64,000 nucleotides of DNA from Aedes albopictus (GCF_035046485.1 NC_085138.1:364191238-364255237); one strand, 5' to 3'. Counted from the stretch's first letter, positions 27,124-38,776 are shown. Program-made: numbers and translations. The notes: a model not told the origin generated them from the sequence alone.

Positions 27124-27352
27124 TGTAGTGAATACGAGGCGAATAGTATTGAGTAAAATCGAATCACCTTTACGTAGTTTACGTTGAGTGTGTATTGATG
27201 ACAGATACTGAAAGGAACTCAATGGAAGAAAAAGAAGCGAACGGCTCGATGAAAAAATCTCTTCAGTTATATGACGTGTGTTACAAAGAACGGTCGACGT
27301 AAAATTAGAATTTTGTTTTTGTTAATAATAGAAGTAGATTTTGAATACGACA
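27124..27352 (+). repeat. 3' LTR, 229 bp
   Basis: Identical by eye to the 5' LTR and followed directly by the second copy of the AGCCT target duplication. Confidence 0.9.
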
Positions 27353-27357
27353 AGCCT

Positions 27358-27605
27358 CTGAAAGCTTTTTTAAATGCCTGGAACCTTTGAAATCTACCGC
27401 TGCAACGCCCCTGAAACCTCAAATGTTCCTCGGAGCCCATTTAAAATCCTCCCTGTGACCCGCCCATTTTACAACGGCGCGCGTCTTGAAGGGCTAAGGC
27501 CCATAGTTCGCCCTTTCATCCCACTTTTGCTTAGGTCTTCCTGACACTTCCGTTTGCCTTCTCCATGAACCACCACCGCGTGGTTTTGGTTTAGCTACCA
27601 TTATT
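27358..27605. repeat. F2 repeat remainder and flank
   Basis: The first 80 bp continue the reverse-oriented F2 words (CAACGCCCCTGAAACC), showing the LTR element split a continuous tract. The rest up to the MITE is unrecognised. Confidence 0.5.
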
Positions 27606-27792
27606 CACTAAGGTCTTTTTTACACGGGTGGTTTTTCTGCTTTAACTCGGTCAATTTTGAACCTACCTATCTGATTTTCCGTACACAGGTAGTACTAACC
27701 GTGTCTACCTGTGTACAAATTTTCATGTGAATTGGCTCAAAATTGACCGAGTTATAGCAGAAAAACTACCCGTGTTAAAAAAGACCTTAGTG
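27606..27792. mobile_element. MITE with long TIRs, 187 bp
   Basis: Terminal inverted repeats of about 53 bp with a few mismatches, beginning CACTAAGGTCTTTTTTACAC. The loop is about 80 bp. TATT flanks both sides (27602-27605, 27793-27796), a possible 4-bp TSD. Despite the CACTA start, a CACTA-superfamily element should show a 2-3 bp TSD, so I leave the superfamily open. Confidence 0.75.
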
Positions 27793-28483
27793 TATTACAT
27801 AGGTACCATAAAATAAACCTGCAAAAAACGAGAATTTTGTTTATGTGAAATAGAAGGAGACAGTATATAGAACGATGCGGGGAAGGGCGGGCTAGGGATT
27901 GGATGTATGACCTTCAGCATAGTAATTAAAAATTGTGTTTATGTACTTTAGAATCTCTAGCTCTCATAATCATCTTCATCAATTTGGGTTTTATTTTATC
28001 TAACAGAAACATCATTCTCCACATCATTGAGAGCAACACCTAACATGTGCACAGTGCACAGTGTTTTGATGACGAAATGGGCTTCCCATCCGTTTTCATT
28101 ACCCGTTTGCAAGATAATTGATGACATGTGCCATGTCTAACATGGCATGAAATTAGTCACAATGTCGGCGCAGAGTTGATAAGCTATTTACTACGAGTGT
28201 TTAATCAGAATTCTGTTAACCAATAACATTTAAGGGTGTAGAACAAATACAGAATTACCGAACTTGCCTACTGGATACAATGCAAAAACCACACTGTGCA
28301 TGTTCCCTAGAATTTACGGCGTATTGACATTGAATCACGTGAATACAACTGTTGTCTGTCAGCTCATCTCTGCCAGAGCGAGGGACCACAAAATCAGTGG
28401 ACTTAATTTGATTCTTATCGAGCCATGTATTTCCGTCAACGACTCGTCACTGTGACACGGTTGGAACAGATAACAAGAGCACC
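27793..28483. other. Upstream region of the chitin-binding gene
   Basis: Intergenic DNA without recognisable repeats, probably including the proximal promoter of the gene at 28,549. A 63-codon frame at 28264-28455 has no recognisable motif. Confidence 0.4.
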
Positions 28484-28490
28484 TATAAAA
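28484..28490 (+). promoter_or_regulatory. TATA box
   Basis: TATAAAA lies 65 bp upstream of the start codon, which places transcription initiation near 28510-28520 and leaves a 5' UTR of about 30-40 nt. This is typical of small highly expressed insect genes. Confidence 0.75.
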
Positions 28491-28548
28491 AGTAATTGAC
28501 TTCCAATGGTACCACATAGTAGTAGTCGTTCAAGAGATCCACTTCACC

Positions 28549-29337
28549 ATGAAATTGTTCCTCGTGCTAGCCGCAGTGATCGCTGCAGTTCATGGCAATT
28601 CTCTGGTAATTTTAGTTCTTCAACAGCATTTCGACCATTTCTTCTGAACTCCCAATTCACACCCGCAGATTTGCCGCAACTACCGATCAGGAGCCTTGGT
28701 GCCCAATCCGGAAAATTGTTCCGAATTCTTCATGTGTCGTCCGGGACGGGCGATCCAGTTCAGCTGTCCACCGTACACTCGATTCAACGTTGCCATCCAG
28801 GCCTGCGATCCGACCAATGCCGTCATCTGTAAGCCCGGTAAGCTTCCGGTGGACGTTGAGTATACTCCCATCCGGGCGCAACCTTCGGTTATCGAACACA
28901 CCAACACGGCCTGCATCGGCAAGCAGGGCATTCTCCTGTTGGCTAACCCCAAATCGTGCAGTTCCTTCTACCAGTGTTCCCCAACCGGAGTGATTGCCTT
29001 CGAGTGCCCTGCCGGAACGCTGTTCGACGCCAACCGCAAATACTGCGAACGTAGCGATATTGCATCCTGCTTAAGCGCCCCAGTTGTGCCACCAAACTAC
29101 CCGGATGTTCCGGTAATGCCTGAGCTACCGGCTCTGCCACCGGCGGCCGTTGAGGACCAGATTCTGCAGCGTTGCAACGGATACCCTCAGGGACACAAGC
29201 TGCGTCATCCGTTCAACTGCCGTCAGTACATCCAGTGCAGCACCATGGACCGCTCGAGGATCTTCACCTGCCCAACGGGAACGGCCTTCGATGAGGCCCG
29301 CGCTACTTGCGACTGGGAACGGAATGTGAAGTGCTAG
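28549..29337 (+). CDS. Secreted peritrophin-like protein with three chitin-binding domains
   Basis: Two exons: 28549-28605 and 28669-29337, separated by a 63-bp intron with GT...AG ends (phase 0), giving 241 residues. Residues 1-16 (MKLFLVLAAVIAAVHG) form a signal peptide. Three six-cysteine peritrophin-A (CBM14) domains follow: Cys 21, 36, 42, 52, 65, 73; Cys 101, 116, 122, 132, 145, 153; and Cys 188, 203, 209, 220, 233, 241. Each has the family phrase CP.GT.FD or a close variant (CPPYTRFNVA, CPAGTLFDAN, CPTGTAFDEA). A proline-rich linker covers 154-187. Proteins of this type bind chitin in the midgut peritrophic matrix or in cuticle and trachea; which one cannot be told. The last Cys is the final residue, so nothing appears to be missing. 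It is the only convincing host gene here, and the frame is undisturbed. Confidence 0.95.
28606..28668 (+). other. Intron 1 of the chitin-binding gene
   Basis: 63 bp, GTAATT donor and a pyrimidine-rich CACACCCGCAG acceptor. It separates the signal peptide exon from the domain-coding exon, a common arrangement in insect cuticle and peritrophin genes. Confidence 0.9.
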
Positions 29338-29461
29338 GTCGATGAAATGGACGTAGTGAAGTTTTTTTTGAAGAAATTTTACATCTTGAGCACGGGTGAA
29401 TCAGTTTAAGCTACAGCTAATGGGTGGTGGATACATATATCAGAGGTACAATTTAATATCG

Positions 29462-29467
29462 AATAAA
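29462..29467 (+). terminator. Polyadenylation signal
   Basis: AATAAA 125 bp after the stop codon of the chitin-binding gene, followed by a T-rich stretch. Confidence 0.75.
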
Positions 29468-29768
29468 GTTTTTTTGCGGCTTTGAATTGAATCCAAAGTA
29501 TTTAAAAGTTACGAAATTTGCTATGTTAATACGTTTCTGCTGTAACAGAAAATGAAGTGACGTGAACATCAAACGTGATGTTGTAGTTGTAGTTCAGGAA
29601 TTTGGACTTTATTTTCAACACACAAATTGCGTCGTGTATCGTCATCTACTGGATTACTCGGATCATCCGTTTGGCAAAGCAAAAAGGTTGTCATTACGCT
29701 CTAGAATTTGTAGTCTGGTCTTTTTCGTGACCATTACGTTTAAATGAAGGGAGGGATCCAAGAGAAGC
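29468..29768. other. Intergenic, nothing recognised
   Basis: No repeat or coding signal that I can support. Confidence 0.35.
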
Positions 29769-29863
29769 CTTTACCTTCCTTTTGCATCACGTTGGCAGCA
29801 GCTCGCTGACGTAGTGTACGGTTTGGGTCAAGAAATGACCCTAATGCCAAAGGAGGGTTAAAG
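29769..29863 (+). mobile_element. Short MITE (TTAA type)
   Basis: Imperfect terminal inverted repeats: CTTTACCTTCCTTTTGCAT on the left against ATGCCAAAGGAGGGTTAAAG on the right. The interior holds CAGCTCGCTGACGTAGTG and ATGACCCTAATG, also present in the reverse-oriented copy at 20,954-21,040. TTAA at the right end and TTTA at the left suggest a TTAA target site with one substitution. Confidence 0.6.
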
Positions 29864-29869
29864 AAACTC

Positions 29870-30800
29870 ATGAAGGAATTCATGAAAAAAATTCTGGATT
29901 ATTCTCTGCAGGAACTGCTGTATGAAACCCTGAAGGAACTTCTGCAGGAATCTCTGGTGGTTCAAGAATATTTCTTAGACAGATTCCTGCAGAAACTTCT
30001 GAAGCAATCCCTGATTATAATGTTCGAGGATTTTCAGAAGGAAATCAAGGAAAAAACTCCGAAGGAATGGGGCTGATTCCCCAAATGAATTCAAGAGGGA
30101 ATCCGAAGGGAATTACAGCAGGGATCGCAAAAAAACCAGGAAGAATTCCTGAAGGAATTGTTGCGGGAATTTCTATAGGAGTACGAGAAGGAATCCTCTA
30201 AGGATTTATAGGAGGAATCAACGAAAAATATTTAGGAGGAATCCCAAAGAAGTTTCAGCCAGAATTCAAAGAGAATTTCCAGAAGCAATTCTTTAAAAAG
30301 TTCCAGTGGAAATTTCCAAGGGAATTCGAAAAAAAAAATCTTTAAAGGATTTGTAGAAGGAATCAAATAAAATTACCCAAGAGGAATCCTCGAAGGAATT
30401 TTAGGAGGAATCATCGAAGGAAGAAACCCCCAGGAGAAACCCCCGAAGGAATTTTAGAAGGAATCCTTGAAGGAATCCCTGGAGGAATCTCTGAAGAAAT
30501 TTGAAAAGAAATCACCAAAGGAATTCCAAAAGGAAATCCCAAAGGAGTTCCGGTAGGAATCTCCGAATGAATTCCAAGCGGAATTCTTAAAAGTTTTTCA
30601 AGAGGAAATCCCGATGGAATATCAAAAGCAATCCCCATAGGATTTCCAGGAGGAATCTCCAAAAAAATTCAAGAAGGAAACCTTAGAGGAACTCTAGGAA
30701 GAATCTCCGAATTCCAGATAGAATTTCTGAAGGAATTCTAGAATAAATCAACGAAGAAATACCGAAGGAATTGCAGGAGTAATCTTGGAAGAATCAAGTT
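29870..30800. repeat. F1 12-bp-type repeat tract
   Basis: Degenerate words of the F1 family (GAAGGAATTCCTGAAG, GGAGGAATC). It starts directly after the MITE. The 68- and 83-codon frames here are repeat translations. Confidence 0.7.
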
Positions 30801-30960
30801 ACAAGAGAATTCAAGATCTGAATTCCCGCTTTATACTAGAACACAGCAAAATCTCAAAGAAATCAATGGAAATTTAACCTGGTCATAAAAAAAGGCGATG
30901 GCGGCACTAGCGTGCACAGGGGGAGCGGGCAAGGGGGGGCATTTGCCGCCTCTTCTATAA
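30801..30960. other. Spacer between repeat tracts
   Basis: Unrecognised; includes a GGGGGAGCGGGC-like GC-rich patch. Confidence 0.3.
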
Positions 30961-32680
30961 AAAATATATATCTAAGAAATGTGGCGCGAACGTCGAAAGA
31001 TGCAACTCCTCGAAGGTAAATAGCATCTCATGCACCATATTGAGATTGATTGAATTATATTGTCGCCAAATGCAGCTTTTTCAAGTTCCATGCACCATCA
31101 GAACATCTCATATTATTATCTAAGCATTTAATTCACATTTGAATTTTTCAGGCTCCATTTTGGCATATCGTACACAAAATTGTATTCCATATATCTTATC
31201 CATGTTGGCTTCCGTACCACATTAAATTGTATGCACCATTTTTGCAACTCTTGCACCTTGCATCTTCCCCTTGCAATGTTGAGAATCACTGAATCATGTT
31301 ACAACTATTGCACCACATGCAATTTCTTAGTATTTCTTGCACACCCATGATGTTCACAGAATCACCTAGGCATCCATGCTGATCTCACGCACCATCTTTT
31401 AACTAATTAGTGATGTCAGCACCATATTTGAATAACTTGCACCATTTTGGTATTTCGTATTCCAAAACTGTATTCCATGTACGTGAACCATGGTTACATC
31501 GGCAATACATTGGATTCCTAGCACCTTTTTTACAATTCATGTACCTAGCCATACAAAATATCGTGTATCACTTAATAACGGTGACGACTAAAATAGTACA
31601 CTAACACCATGCACCTTCTTCAAAGCTTTCAATGCACCATCATGATGACCACAGAATCATCTAGGTATCCACGCATTATGCTAATCTCATGCAATGTCTT
31701 TTGATCAATTAGGTTTCTAATGCATCATACTGATATGCACCATCATGAAATATCATGCACCATCAAAGCTTTTCAAGCACCATTTTAGCTTTTATCATAC
31801 CATGTAGGCATCTAATGCACCATTATGGCATGAGCATCACTTAAAATATTTTTTTTCTGTATTCTATGCACCATTTTTGCAATTCGTGTACCTAACCATG
31901 CAACGTGTTGATAATCACTGAATTACGGTGACAATTAAAATGCAGAACTCTAGCATCATGCACCTTCTTCAAGCCTTACCATCTTATGCATTATTATGAT
32001 GTGGTTCACATTTTAATACCATGCACCGTTTTGGCATTTCGAATACAAAATAGCATTCTATGTATTGCAGACTACATCCCAAATTGGACTATGCCTAAAA
32101 AGTGTGATAAAAGTGCACATTTGCCTCGGATCGTCTCGACGTCTTCGGTGCACTTATTCCTCCATTTACCAGGAATAAGTGCACCGAAGACATCAACTCG
32201 ATCCGACGTGTCCCTGCGCAGAAATCACACTTTGAAGGTGTGCGCACACTATTGTGTTAGTCCAATTTGCGGTGCAGTCAGCAATACCTGGAACATGTTG
32301 ATTTCTGTGCCACATTGAGTTTCCTGCACCATTTTTGCAATTCGTGCACTTACATATTAAACATGTTGAGTATAACAGAATCATGGTGATACTAATGCAC
32401 CATACAGACTGCAGCTTGTTTGTATTCCGTGCAACACCATGATGTTCACAAAAAAACATCTAAGCACCATCTCACGCGTTATCTAAGCATTCAATTCACA
32501 TTTGAATTTTACCGTACACCAAATTCTACTCCATATACCTGATCCATGTTGACTTCCGCACCGCATTAAATTCTATGCACCATCATGCTCCACCAACTAG
32601 GCCATTATTATTATATGAAGTTTCTTACATCAACATAGCATTTCATGAAGCATTCTATATATCCAATTGCAATTACTTGC
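30961..32680. repeat. ATGCACCAT-type degenerate repeat (family F3)
   Basis: Words such as CATGCACCAT, TTGCACCATTTTGGCAT and GATGTTCACAGAATCA recur dozens of times at irregular spacing of about 20-60 bp. Longer blocks recur: a phrase around TTTGGCATTTCGTA, then a 'caaaa..gtattcca' phrase, then CACCATTTTTGCAATTCGTG occurs several times (31,140-31,280; 31,440-31,540; 32,020-32,360). This suggests a diverged array of a unit of several hundred bp. No coding. Confidence 0.65.
32062..32287. mobile_element. Foldback MITE inside F3 tract
   Basis: A 226-bp imperfect palindrome. The left end TATTGCAGACT and right end AGTC-AGCAATA pair, inner arms CCAAATTGGACT / AGTCCAATTTG pair, and the centre pairs over GGTGCACTTATTCCT / AGGAATAAGTGCACC. 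TA at 32063-32064 and 32285-32286 may be the TSD. F3 words stop and resume at its edges. Confidence 0.65.
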
Positions 32681-33354
32681 CACGCAGGCACTAAGGAGTG
32701 TATCGTAAAGTAGTTGAAAATGTTTACAATAGCCTCAACAATAGTTTAATACGACTTTTAAGTAATTTTATTTTTGGAGATACTGCATAAATCCTTGGCT
32801 TTTACGATTTTCTAAAAATATTCAATTAACTGGGCTTTTAACCTAGATTACTGAACACATGTTTTTGAAATCGCAGAAAAAGCTCGTTAATGTTCGAAAA
32901 ATGTTAACTTTTTTGTGCAAATACATTAATTTCCAGAATGCCCATGATATAGACAAATTATTTTTTTCAAGAAAAATCTCCACTGCGTTTTAGCACATTT
33001 CTTAAAAATGAAAAAAGGCCATTTTTGGGGAACCCTTTTTTCTATGCTCCTCCAAATCATGTTTACACAAATAAAAAATACATAAAATGAAATAATCGCT
33101 TTTCTTTCAAATAGGGTATGTTTTCTAATTTATGGACGAGTGAGTTGAAGCAAAAAAAAAATGGAGTTTGATAACCTTTTAAAATATTAAAACCAGAACT
33201 TCAAAGTTTGACCAAAAAAAGGCGTTTTGTTGGAGTGGACCATGTTGTAGATATTGGAGATTTATCTATCGAAAATATTAATTTCGAAAGTCGGTGTTGA
33301 ATGATATGTTATGTGTACATAGCTGTTAACAAACATCAATATTTTCCAGATTGT
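32681..33354. other. AT-rich intergenic DNA
   Basis: Homopolymer-rich, stops in all frames, nothing recognised. Confidence 0.4.
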
Positions 33355-34680
33355 TTTTCCTGACGAAATTCCTTGAGTGTTTCTTGGAGAGCTCCCTGGA
33401 GGAATCCATGAAGGAATCCTTGCAAGAATCCTGAGGATTTTCTGGAGGAATCTGTGGAGGAAATACTGAAGGACATCCCTAACATATTTTTGCTAGAAGA
33501 AATTTCAGAAACATTCTCTGGAAGAATTCTTGGAGTATTTACTGGGGGAATTATTTGAGGATTTTTTGAAAAAATATATAAGGCTTCCTGGAGAAATTTT
33601 GTGGAGGAATTTGTGAAGGAATTCCTGGAGGAAATATTTTTTTAAAGAATTTCTGAATAAATCCATTATTGAATCCCTGCAGCAATTCGTTTTTGGACTT
33701 CTTCCACGAGAAATTTCTGAAAAAAAATCCTGAAGAAATTTCTGGTGAAATTCCTGAAGAAATTCATGGATGAATGCCTGGAGGAATTCCTGGAAGAGTT
33801 CCGTGAGAAAATCCTTTTGGATTTTCTGGAGGAATCCGTGGAGGAAATATTGAAGGAACTCTGGCAGACATTCCTTAAATATTTTTCCTCGAAGAAATTT
33901 CAGGAGTAATCTCTGAAGAAATTCTTGGAGTATTTACTGGAGGAATTATTTGAGGAATTTCTAGAGAAATATATGAGGCTTTTTGGAGAAATTTCTGGAG
34001 GAGTGTCTGAAGGAACTCCTCGTGGAATTTCTGGATGGAGTTTCTGGAGGATTTTCTTCATGAATTTTTGCAGAAATTCATTAATTCATTAAGTGGAAAT
34101 TCCTGGAGAATTTTCTGGAGGAATCCGTGGAGGATTCTCTGGAGGAATTCCTCAAGGAATTCCTGGAAGTGTTGCGAGAGAAACCCCTTTCCGTGGAAGA
34201 ATTTGTGGAGTTCTTCCTCGAGGAATTTCTGAAATAATTTCTGGAGAAATTTTAGAAGGATTTTCTGAAGAAATTCATGGATGAATCTCTGGGGGAATTC
34301 CTGAAGAAATTCTTTGAGAATTTTCTGGAGCAATCCATGGAGCAATTGCTGGAGGAATCCCGAGAGGAAAAATTGGAAGAATTCTGGCTGACGTTCCTAG
34401 GGGATTTTTCATTGAAAAAAAATTCAGGAGGAATCTCTGAAGGGCTTCCTGGTGTATTTGCTGGAGGAATTTCCGGAGGAATTATTTGAGGAATTGCTGG
34501 AGAAATATAAAAGGCTCCCTGGAAAAAGTTTTGGATAAATTCCTGGAGGAATCCGTGGAATTCCTGGAAGAGTTCAGTGAGGAATTCCTTTAGGATTTTC
34601 TGAGGGAATCAGTGGAGGAATTCATGCATGTATTCGTGGAGGAACATCTGTAGATTGCAACAATGATTCCAATCGAAATT
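33355..34680. repeat. F1 tract with tandem higher-order units
   Basis: F1 words are organised into about three longer blocks. A phrase around TTTCTGGAGGAATC-GTGGAGGAAAT near 33434 and 33825 recurs near 34590. A phrase TTGGAGTATTTACTGG, then GGAATTATTTGAGGA, occurs near 33530 and 33930 and, in altered form, near 34450. Block lengths are roughly 390 and 500+ bp. Frames of 60-95 codons here are repeat translations. Confidence 0.65.
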
Positions 34681-37109
34681 TTCTATCTAGGAATTCTGAC
34701 TCAATCTATGGAGTCTTCTCTAATTCTAACATCACTAACTATCCAAGATTGAAATTCTTTCACAACGGTTTTTTTTTGTATAATTAATAATTTTCTCGAT
34801 TTTTTTTCCATTGTATGTGATACGTTTATAAAATTTTACAAGAGTTGAGATAATGACTTCATATTGAAGTTTCGCTTTGCCTGGAAATCATCACCATCCG
34901 AAGCCTTCTCCAGTACTTGGCAATGTAAGCATCACACCACTGCATGTTGAACCCCTTCTTGGAAATTCATGTGTAATACCGTGTAATACCATGTTCTATT
35001 TTGCACCATGATCATATATTGCACCGTCATTGTAGTGCGCCTCCTAAGCAATCATCTATTATGGAGATCATTCGCGACGTTCCTTTGCCCCACCATGAAC
35101 GCATAGGACTGAATGTAAATTAGGCCAGTTTCGAAAGCAAACATTGCAACATAACTTCATTGTGCTTAAATGTTGTAGGCCAATGCATTCCGGGTACATT
35201 TCCATTCTCATTAACTTTTCGAAAACACTGAATTAGTGCATCCCTCTAAAGTGCTCCGGTGCACGCAATTTCCTCACTTATCTAATCTCCCGTTGTTCAT
35301 CATTTCCTGCCTCGGGGGATGAATCTCCCAAAGACATCCCAATCCCAACGAGATGTGTTGCTCACTCACAACAGTGCTCATGTTTTTTTGTGTGGTCAAT
35401 TGAAGCCCATCCAAAGTCTAGGCTTTCGTCATGGATAATTCAAAAATTTGCTGATTGCTCAATTATCTTGCACTTTTTTTTGCCAGTGCAAAACGCCAGA
35501 ACACAGCGGAAGATGAAGACAAGTGCACACATTCCTGCAGCCTGACCTGACAAGACAAAGCTCCGCGTGACAGGACTCTTCAAAATATTGAACAACAGAA
35601 GCAACTTGTCAGCAGCCACAGTGCAGTGCATCGCAGCAGCAGCACCAGCGAGTCCGACAAACACACGGAATGATGATGCAGAAATGACTGGAATAGCTCG
35701 GAGCGGAAAACGGAATACGGGTTGCAGTTTCAGAGACCCAAACGGTGGCGAAACGTGAGCTTCACAATCAATTAAATGTGACGCTGCTGCTGTTGCCTGG
35801 CAGCTTGGCTTCAAAATTGTGCTTTTTAACGTTTTTTTCTCGCAGCGGAGATTCGAGGAACTCATTCGGGGGTATCAGGAATCCCCCTAAGTAAGGCACC
35901 CCTCGCTGTGAGGGTTATTTCGAGTCGTCATCATCAGTGGGGTCCGGGTGGCCACAGCAAAGGCGTGCCACTCTCACCTCCGGACGAGCCTTAACTAGCC
36001 TTCAAATATGTTAATTTGGTAGGCTTCTGGTTCTGACGCAGCATCCCACGGTTCTGTCCATCCAATCATGGTCCTCGGAGGCCATCGTGGTCTTCGTCGT
36101 CGTCGTCGTCGGACCCGTTTAGGGAGGTAGTCAAGTATAGAAAAATTTTAATTAGAATTTTCAGCTTGCCACTCTTTCGGTCGACTCGATTGCCACCCGC
36201 TGGGAGGGTTCAAACTCGGTCCTGTTTTGCCCCTGATTGCTTCTTTCAGCCGAACACATTCACGATCCAATAAAGAAATACAATGACAGCCCAGCTCCAG
36301 AGCCAGTGATGCGCGGATTTTGGATGGATTGGGCATTCACGGATCGTTGCCGCTGAGTGGTGGGTGAATCAACGTGGGCTCAAGTCAGTGGGAATTAGAG
36401 CACGTTTTCCGATTTGCTTTCTCGAAGTTTGAATCAGATCATGGTGGGGGTGCTTTGGCCTTAATGGGGCACATTTGCCAGTCACATGGGAAGCACGGGG
36501 TTGCTACTTGCTGAGCAACTGTGTGTACTGTTACAAAGTTGTTGGTTCCCTGTGGTTAAGGAATCTCGTTGGATCGTGTTCATTGGAATTTTAATTTGAA
36601 TCAACGGAAGAATCCCGGGTATCCCAATAGCCATTCTTCCGTTCTTATTCTAAGAGTTGTGAACATTTGGAATTTGCACAAATCATAAACGATAATGATA
36701 GATGATAATCAATATTATAACTTTAATCACGATTTTAGATACCCTCATTGAGGGTGGCATTTGTCAAAAATTGCATAATCATTCCAGAAGATATGCTCAT
36801 AAAGATAGTTATAAAAGATAATTATAAATATAATAAGTCGTTACAACACTATTTCAGCTCTGAACTTATTTGAAATTTGTGATACAGATTCATCATACCT
36901 ACGAAAACTTCCATCAGAATATGATGATGAACCTGGGCTTGTTAGTCAAATACCTGTAAGTCAAGTACAAGACACTGAAGACGACCTGACAGGAGGTCGA
37001 AATGCGTATCTGTCAAAGGATGCAAATTCTTAGTGGAATTAAAGGGAACAGTACTTAATGCGGGGCTGCAAAACGGTGAGTCGATAAGGAGAGCGTCCAA
37101 CATAGCTCT
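34681..37109. other. Intergenic, mostly unrecognised
   Basis: A short F3-like patch lies at 34,970-35,030. The section 35,440-36,540 is more complex in sequence, with a GTCGTCGTCGTC run near 36,095, and may be single-copy DNA. Its longest frame, 141 codons minus (35440-35865), has no recognisable motif. The section 37,060-37,108 repeats about 45 bp found at 46,206-46,250, around AACGGTGAGTCGATAAGG versus AACGGTGAGCCAATAAGG. Confidence 0.4.
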
Positions 37110-38776
37110 GGTTTTTTTTTTATCTAGTTCGTTTATTTTTGGCCTCATTCGCGTGTAACGCTTTACGGAGCCGAAATTCATTTTTGGTATCTAATTACAT
37201 ACAGTTGATAGCATTCTTAACCGAGGTTAGTATTGAGAGGAGGCCAGGGTACTCGTGGCTGCTCGAGGTTAGCGGGTCACATGATTTCAAGGATAGGCAT
37301 GGCGTGGATAGGGTTTCAAGGTTCACTGCAGCTCATCCGGGAGGTATCTTGGCATTTTCGTCGCCTTTAATGTTGGTATCACGCGTTTTGTCACAGGTAT
37401 CTGTCACGGATTTTCGTCAACCAGATGGCCAAGAGCAAAACACAAAGAGGACAAAACAGAAAAAAACAAAACTGGAGAAAAAAAACGTGGAAAGATTAGA
37501 TCTTTATACAACACATGCGAAGGAAATCATAAATGGACCGCATATAGATAAGATCGCGGGTCCCCAACACATCTCTCACAAGAACAAAGGGTTGTCTACC
37601 TCGGGCCTCTAGGGTATCCAAAAGTAGTGCTCTGGAGGCGTCATTATCCGGGTATTGCGAAACTACGTGGTCGATGTCATTATAACCGGTACCGCACTTA
37701 GTACAAACATTGCCCAACGTAACCTCGCGTTGGGCAATGTTTGTAAACCCTGTGTAAATGCGCATCTAGTGAGTAATGGTTGGACATAACGCGAATGAAA
37801 TTGCGACTTACATCCAAACCATACCACCACACTCACAAAGAAACATTAGGAATAATGGAATGTAACCACCGTCCAAGCTGGCCATCTCGCCAATCATTTT
37901 GCCAACTTTGAAGAGAACTCTGGCGAACAAAATGGAAAAATTCATCATGTGAAATTCTTCTATCATAGATCTCACCTTCCTGTGCGCCCACCTTTGCGAG
38001 AGAGTTCGCCTTCTCATTGCCATAAATTGAGCAATGTGAGGGGACCCATACAAAGGTAATCTTGTAGGATCTTTCGACCAGTGCACCCATCTGCTCCCTT
38101 ATTTTTGTAAGAAAGTAAGATGGATGTTTAACAGGTTTCATCGACGGGAGTGCCTCAATCGAACTAAGGCTATCCGAGAAGATGAAGAAATGGTCTACGG
38201 GCCAGTTGGAAATCATCCCCAAAGAGAAGTTGATTGCTGCCAGCTCAGCAACATAAACCGAATAAGGTTCCTTAAGTTTGCAGAAGGCGGTGAAATTTTC
38301 ATTGAAGACACCGAAACCAGTGGATCCATTTATGCGAGACCCATAAGTGAAGAATCTCTTACAGGAATTGACATTTTGGTACTTTTCGTTAAAAATGCGA
38401 GGGATAGATATACATCGAAGTTGATCTGGTATTCCATAAATAGCTTGTTTCATGGACAGATCGTATTTAACAGAGGAACTGTCATTAGTGAAGTGTACAC
38501 GAGGAGGATTATAACTTGGTAGGCTTATGTCAGATGACATAAGATGACAGATAGATTCTCACAAGGATTCTCATGAATTTTGACTGAGTGTTCATATTGA
38601 GCATTTCTTCGAAGTTTTCAAAAACAAGTGTGTTGTTCACTCCACACTTGATAAGTAACCTTAGCGAGAGCTCTCAGAAGCGGTTCTGGAGAGGTTTCAC
38701 CCCTGCCAGGACCTCTAGGCTCGCATTATGCGTTGAGTGCATGCAACCGAGGGCAATACGCAAACAACGATATTGA
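37110..38776 (-). pseudogene. LOA-clade (Lian-like) element, RNase H and 3' part
   Basis: Minus-strand downstream half of a LOA-type non-LTR element, split from its RT by the Penelope-like insertion. It opens with RLRIALGCMHSTHNASLEVL near 38765-38700, then an RNase H domain (38540-37833). Catalytic-position phrases are FFTYGSRING, YVAELAAINFSL, FIFSDSLSSIEAL and WVPSHCSIYGNEKANSLAK. In the usual family sequence the first reads TDGS and the last KADSLAK, so two of the four acidic catalytic residues appear replaced (Asp to Tyr, Asp to Asn). A zinc-finger-like tail, CTKCGTGYNDIDHVV, lies near 37700. The element ends in an A run on its own strand near 37110-37120. Stops and frameshifts make it inactive. 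Confidence 0.8.
38766..38776. repeat. TSD of Penelope-like insertion, left copy
   Basis: AACGATATTGA, identical to 41550-41560. The LOA coding frame passes from ERIQYR (right side) to RCLRIAL (left side) across this site once the insert and one TSD copy are ignored. Confidence 0.85.

Noticed and set aside
27606..27792. CACTA-superfamily assignment for this MITE
   Set aside because: The CACTA start is suggestive but the flanks match best as 4 bp (TATT), not 2-3 bp.
35440..35865. 141-codon minus frame as a gene
   Set aside because: No recognisable motif, no promoter or splice evidence, and a chance frame of this size is expected in 64 kb.
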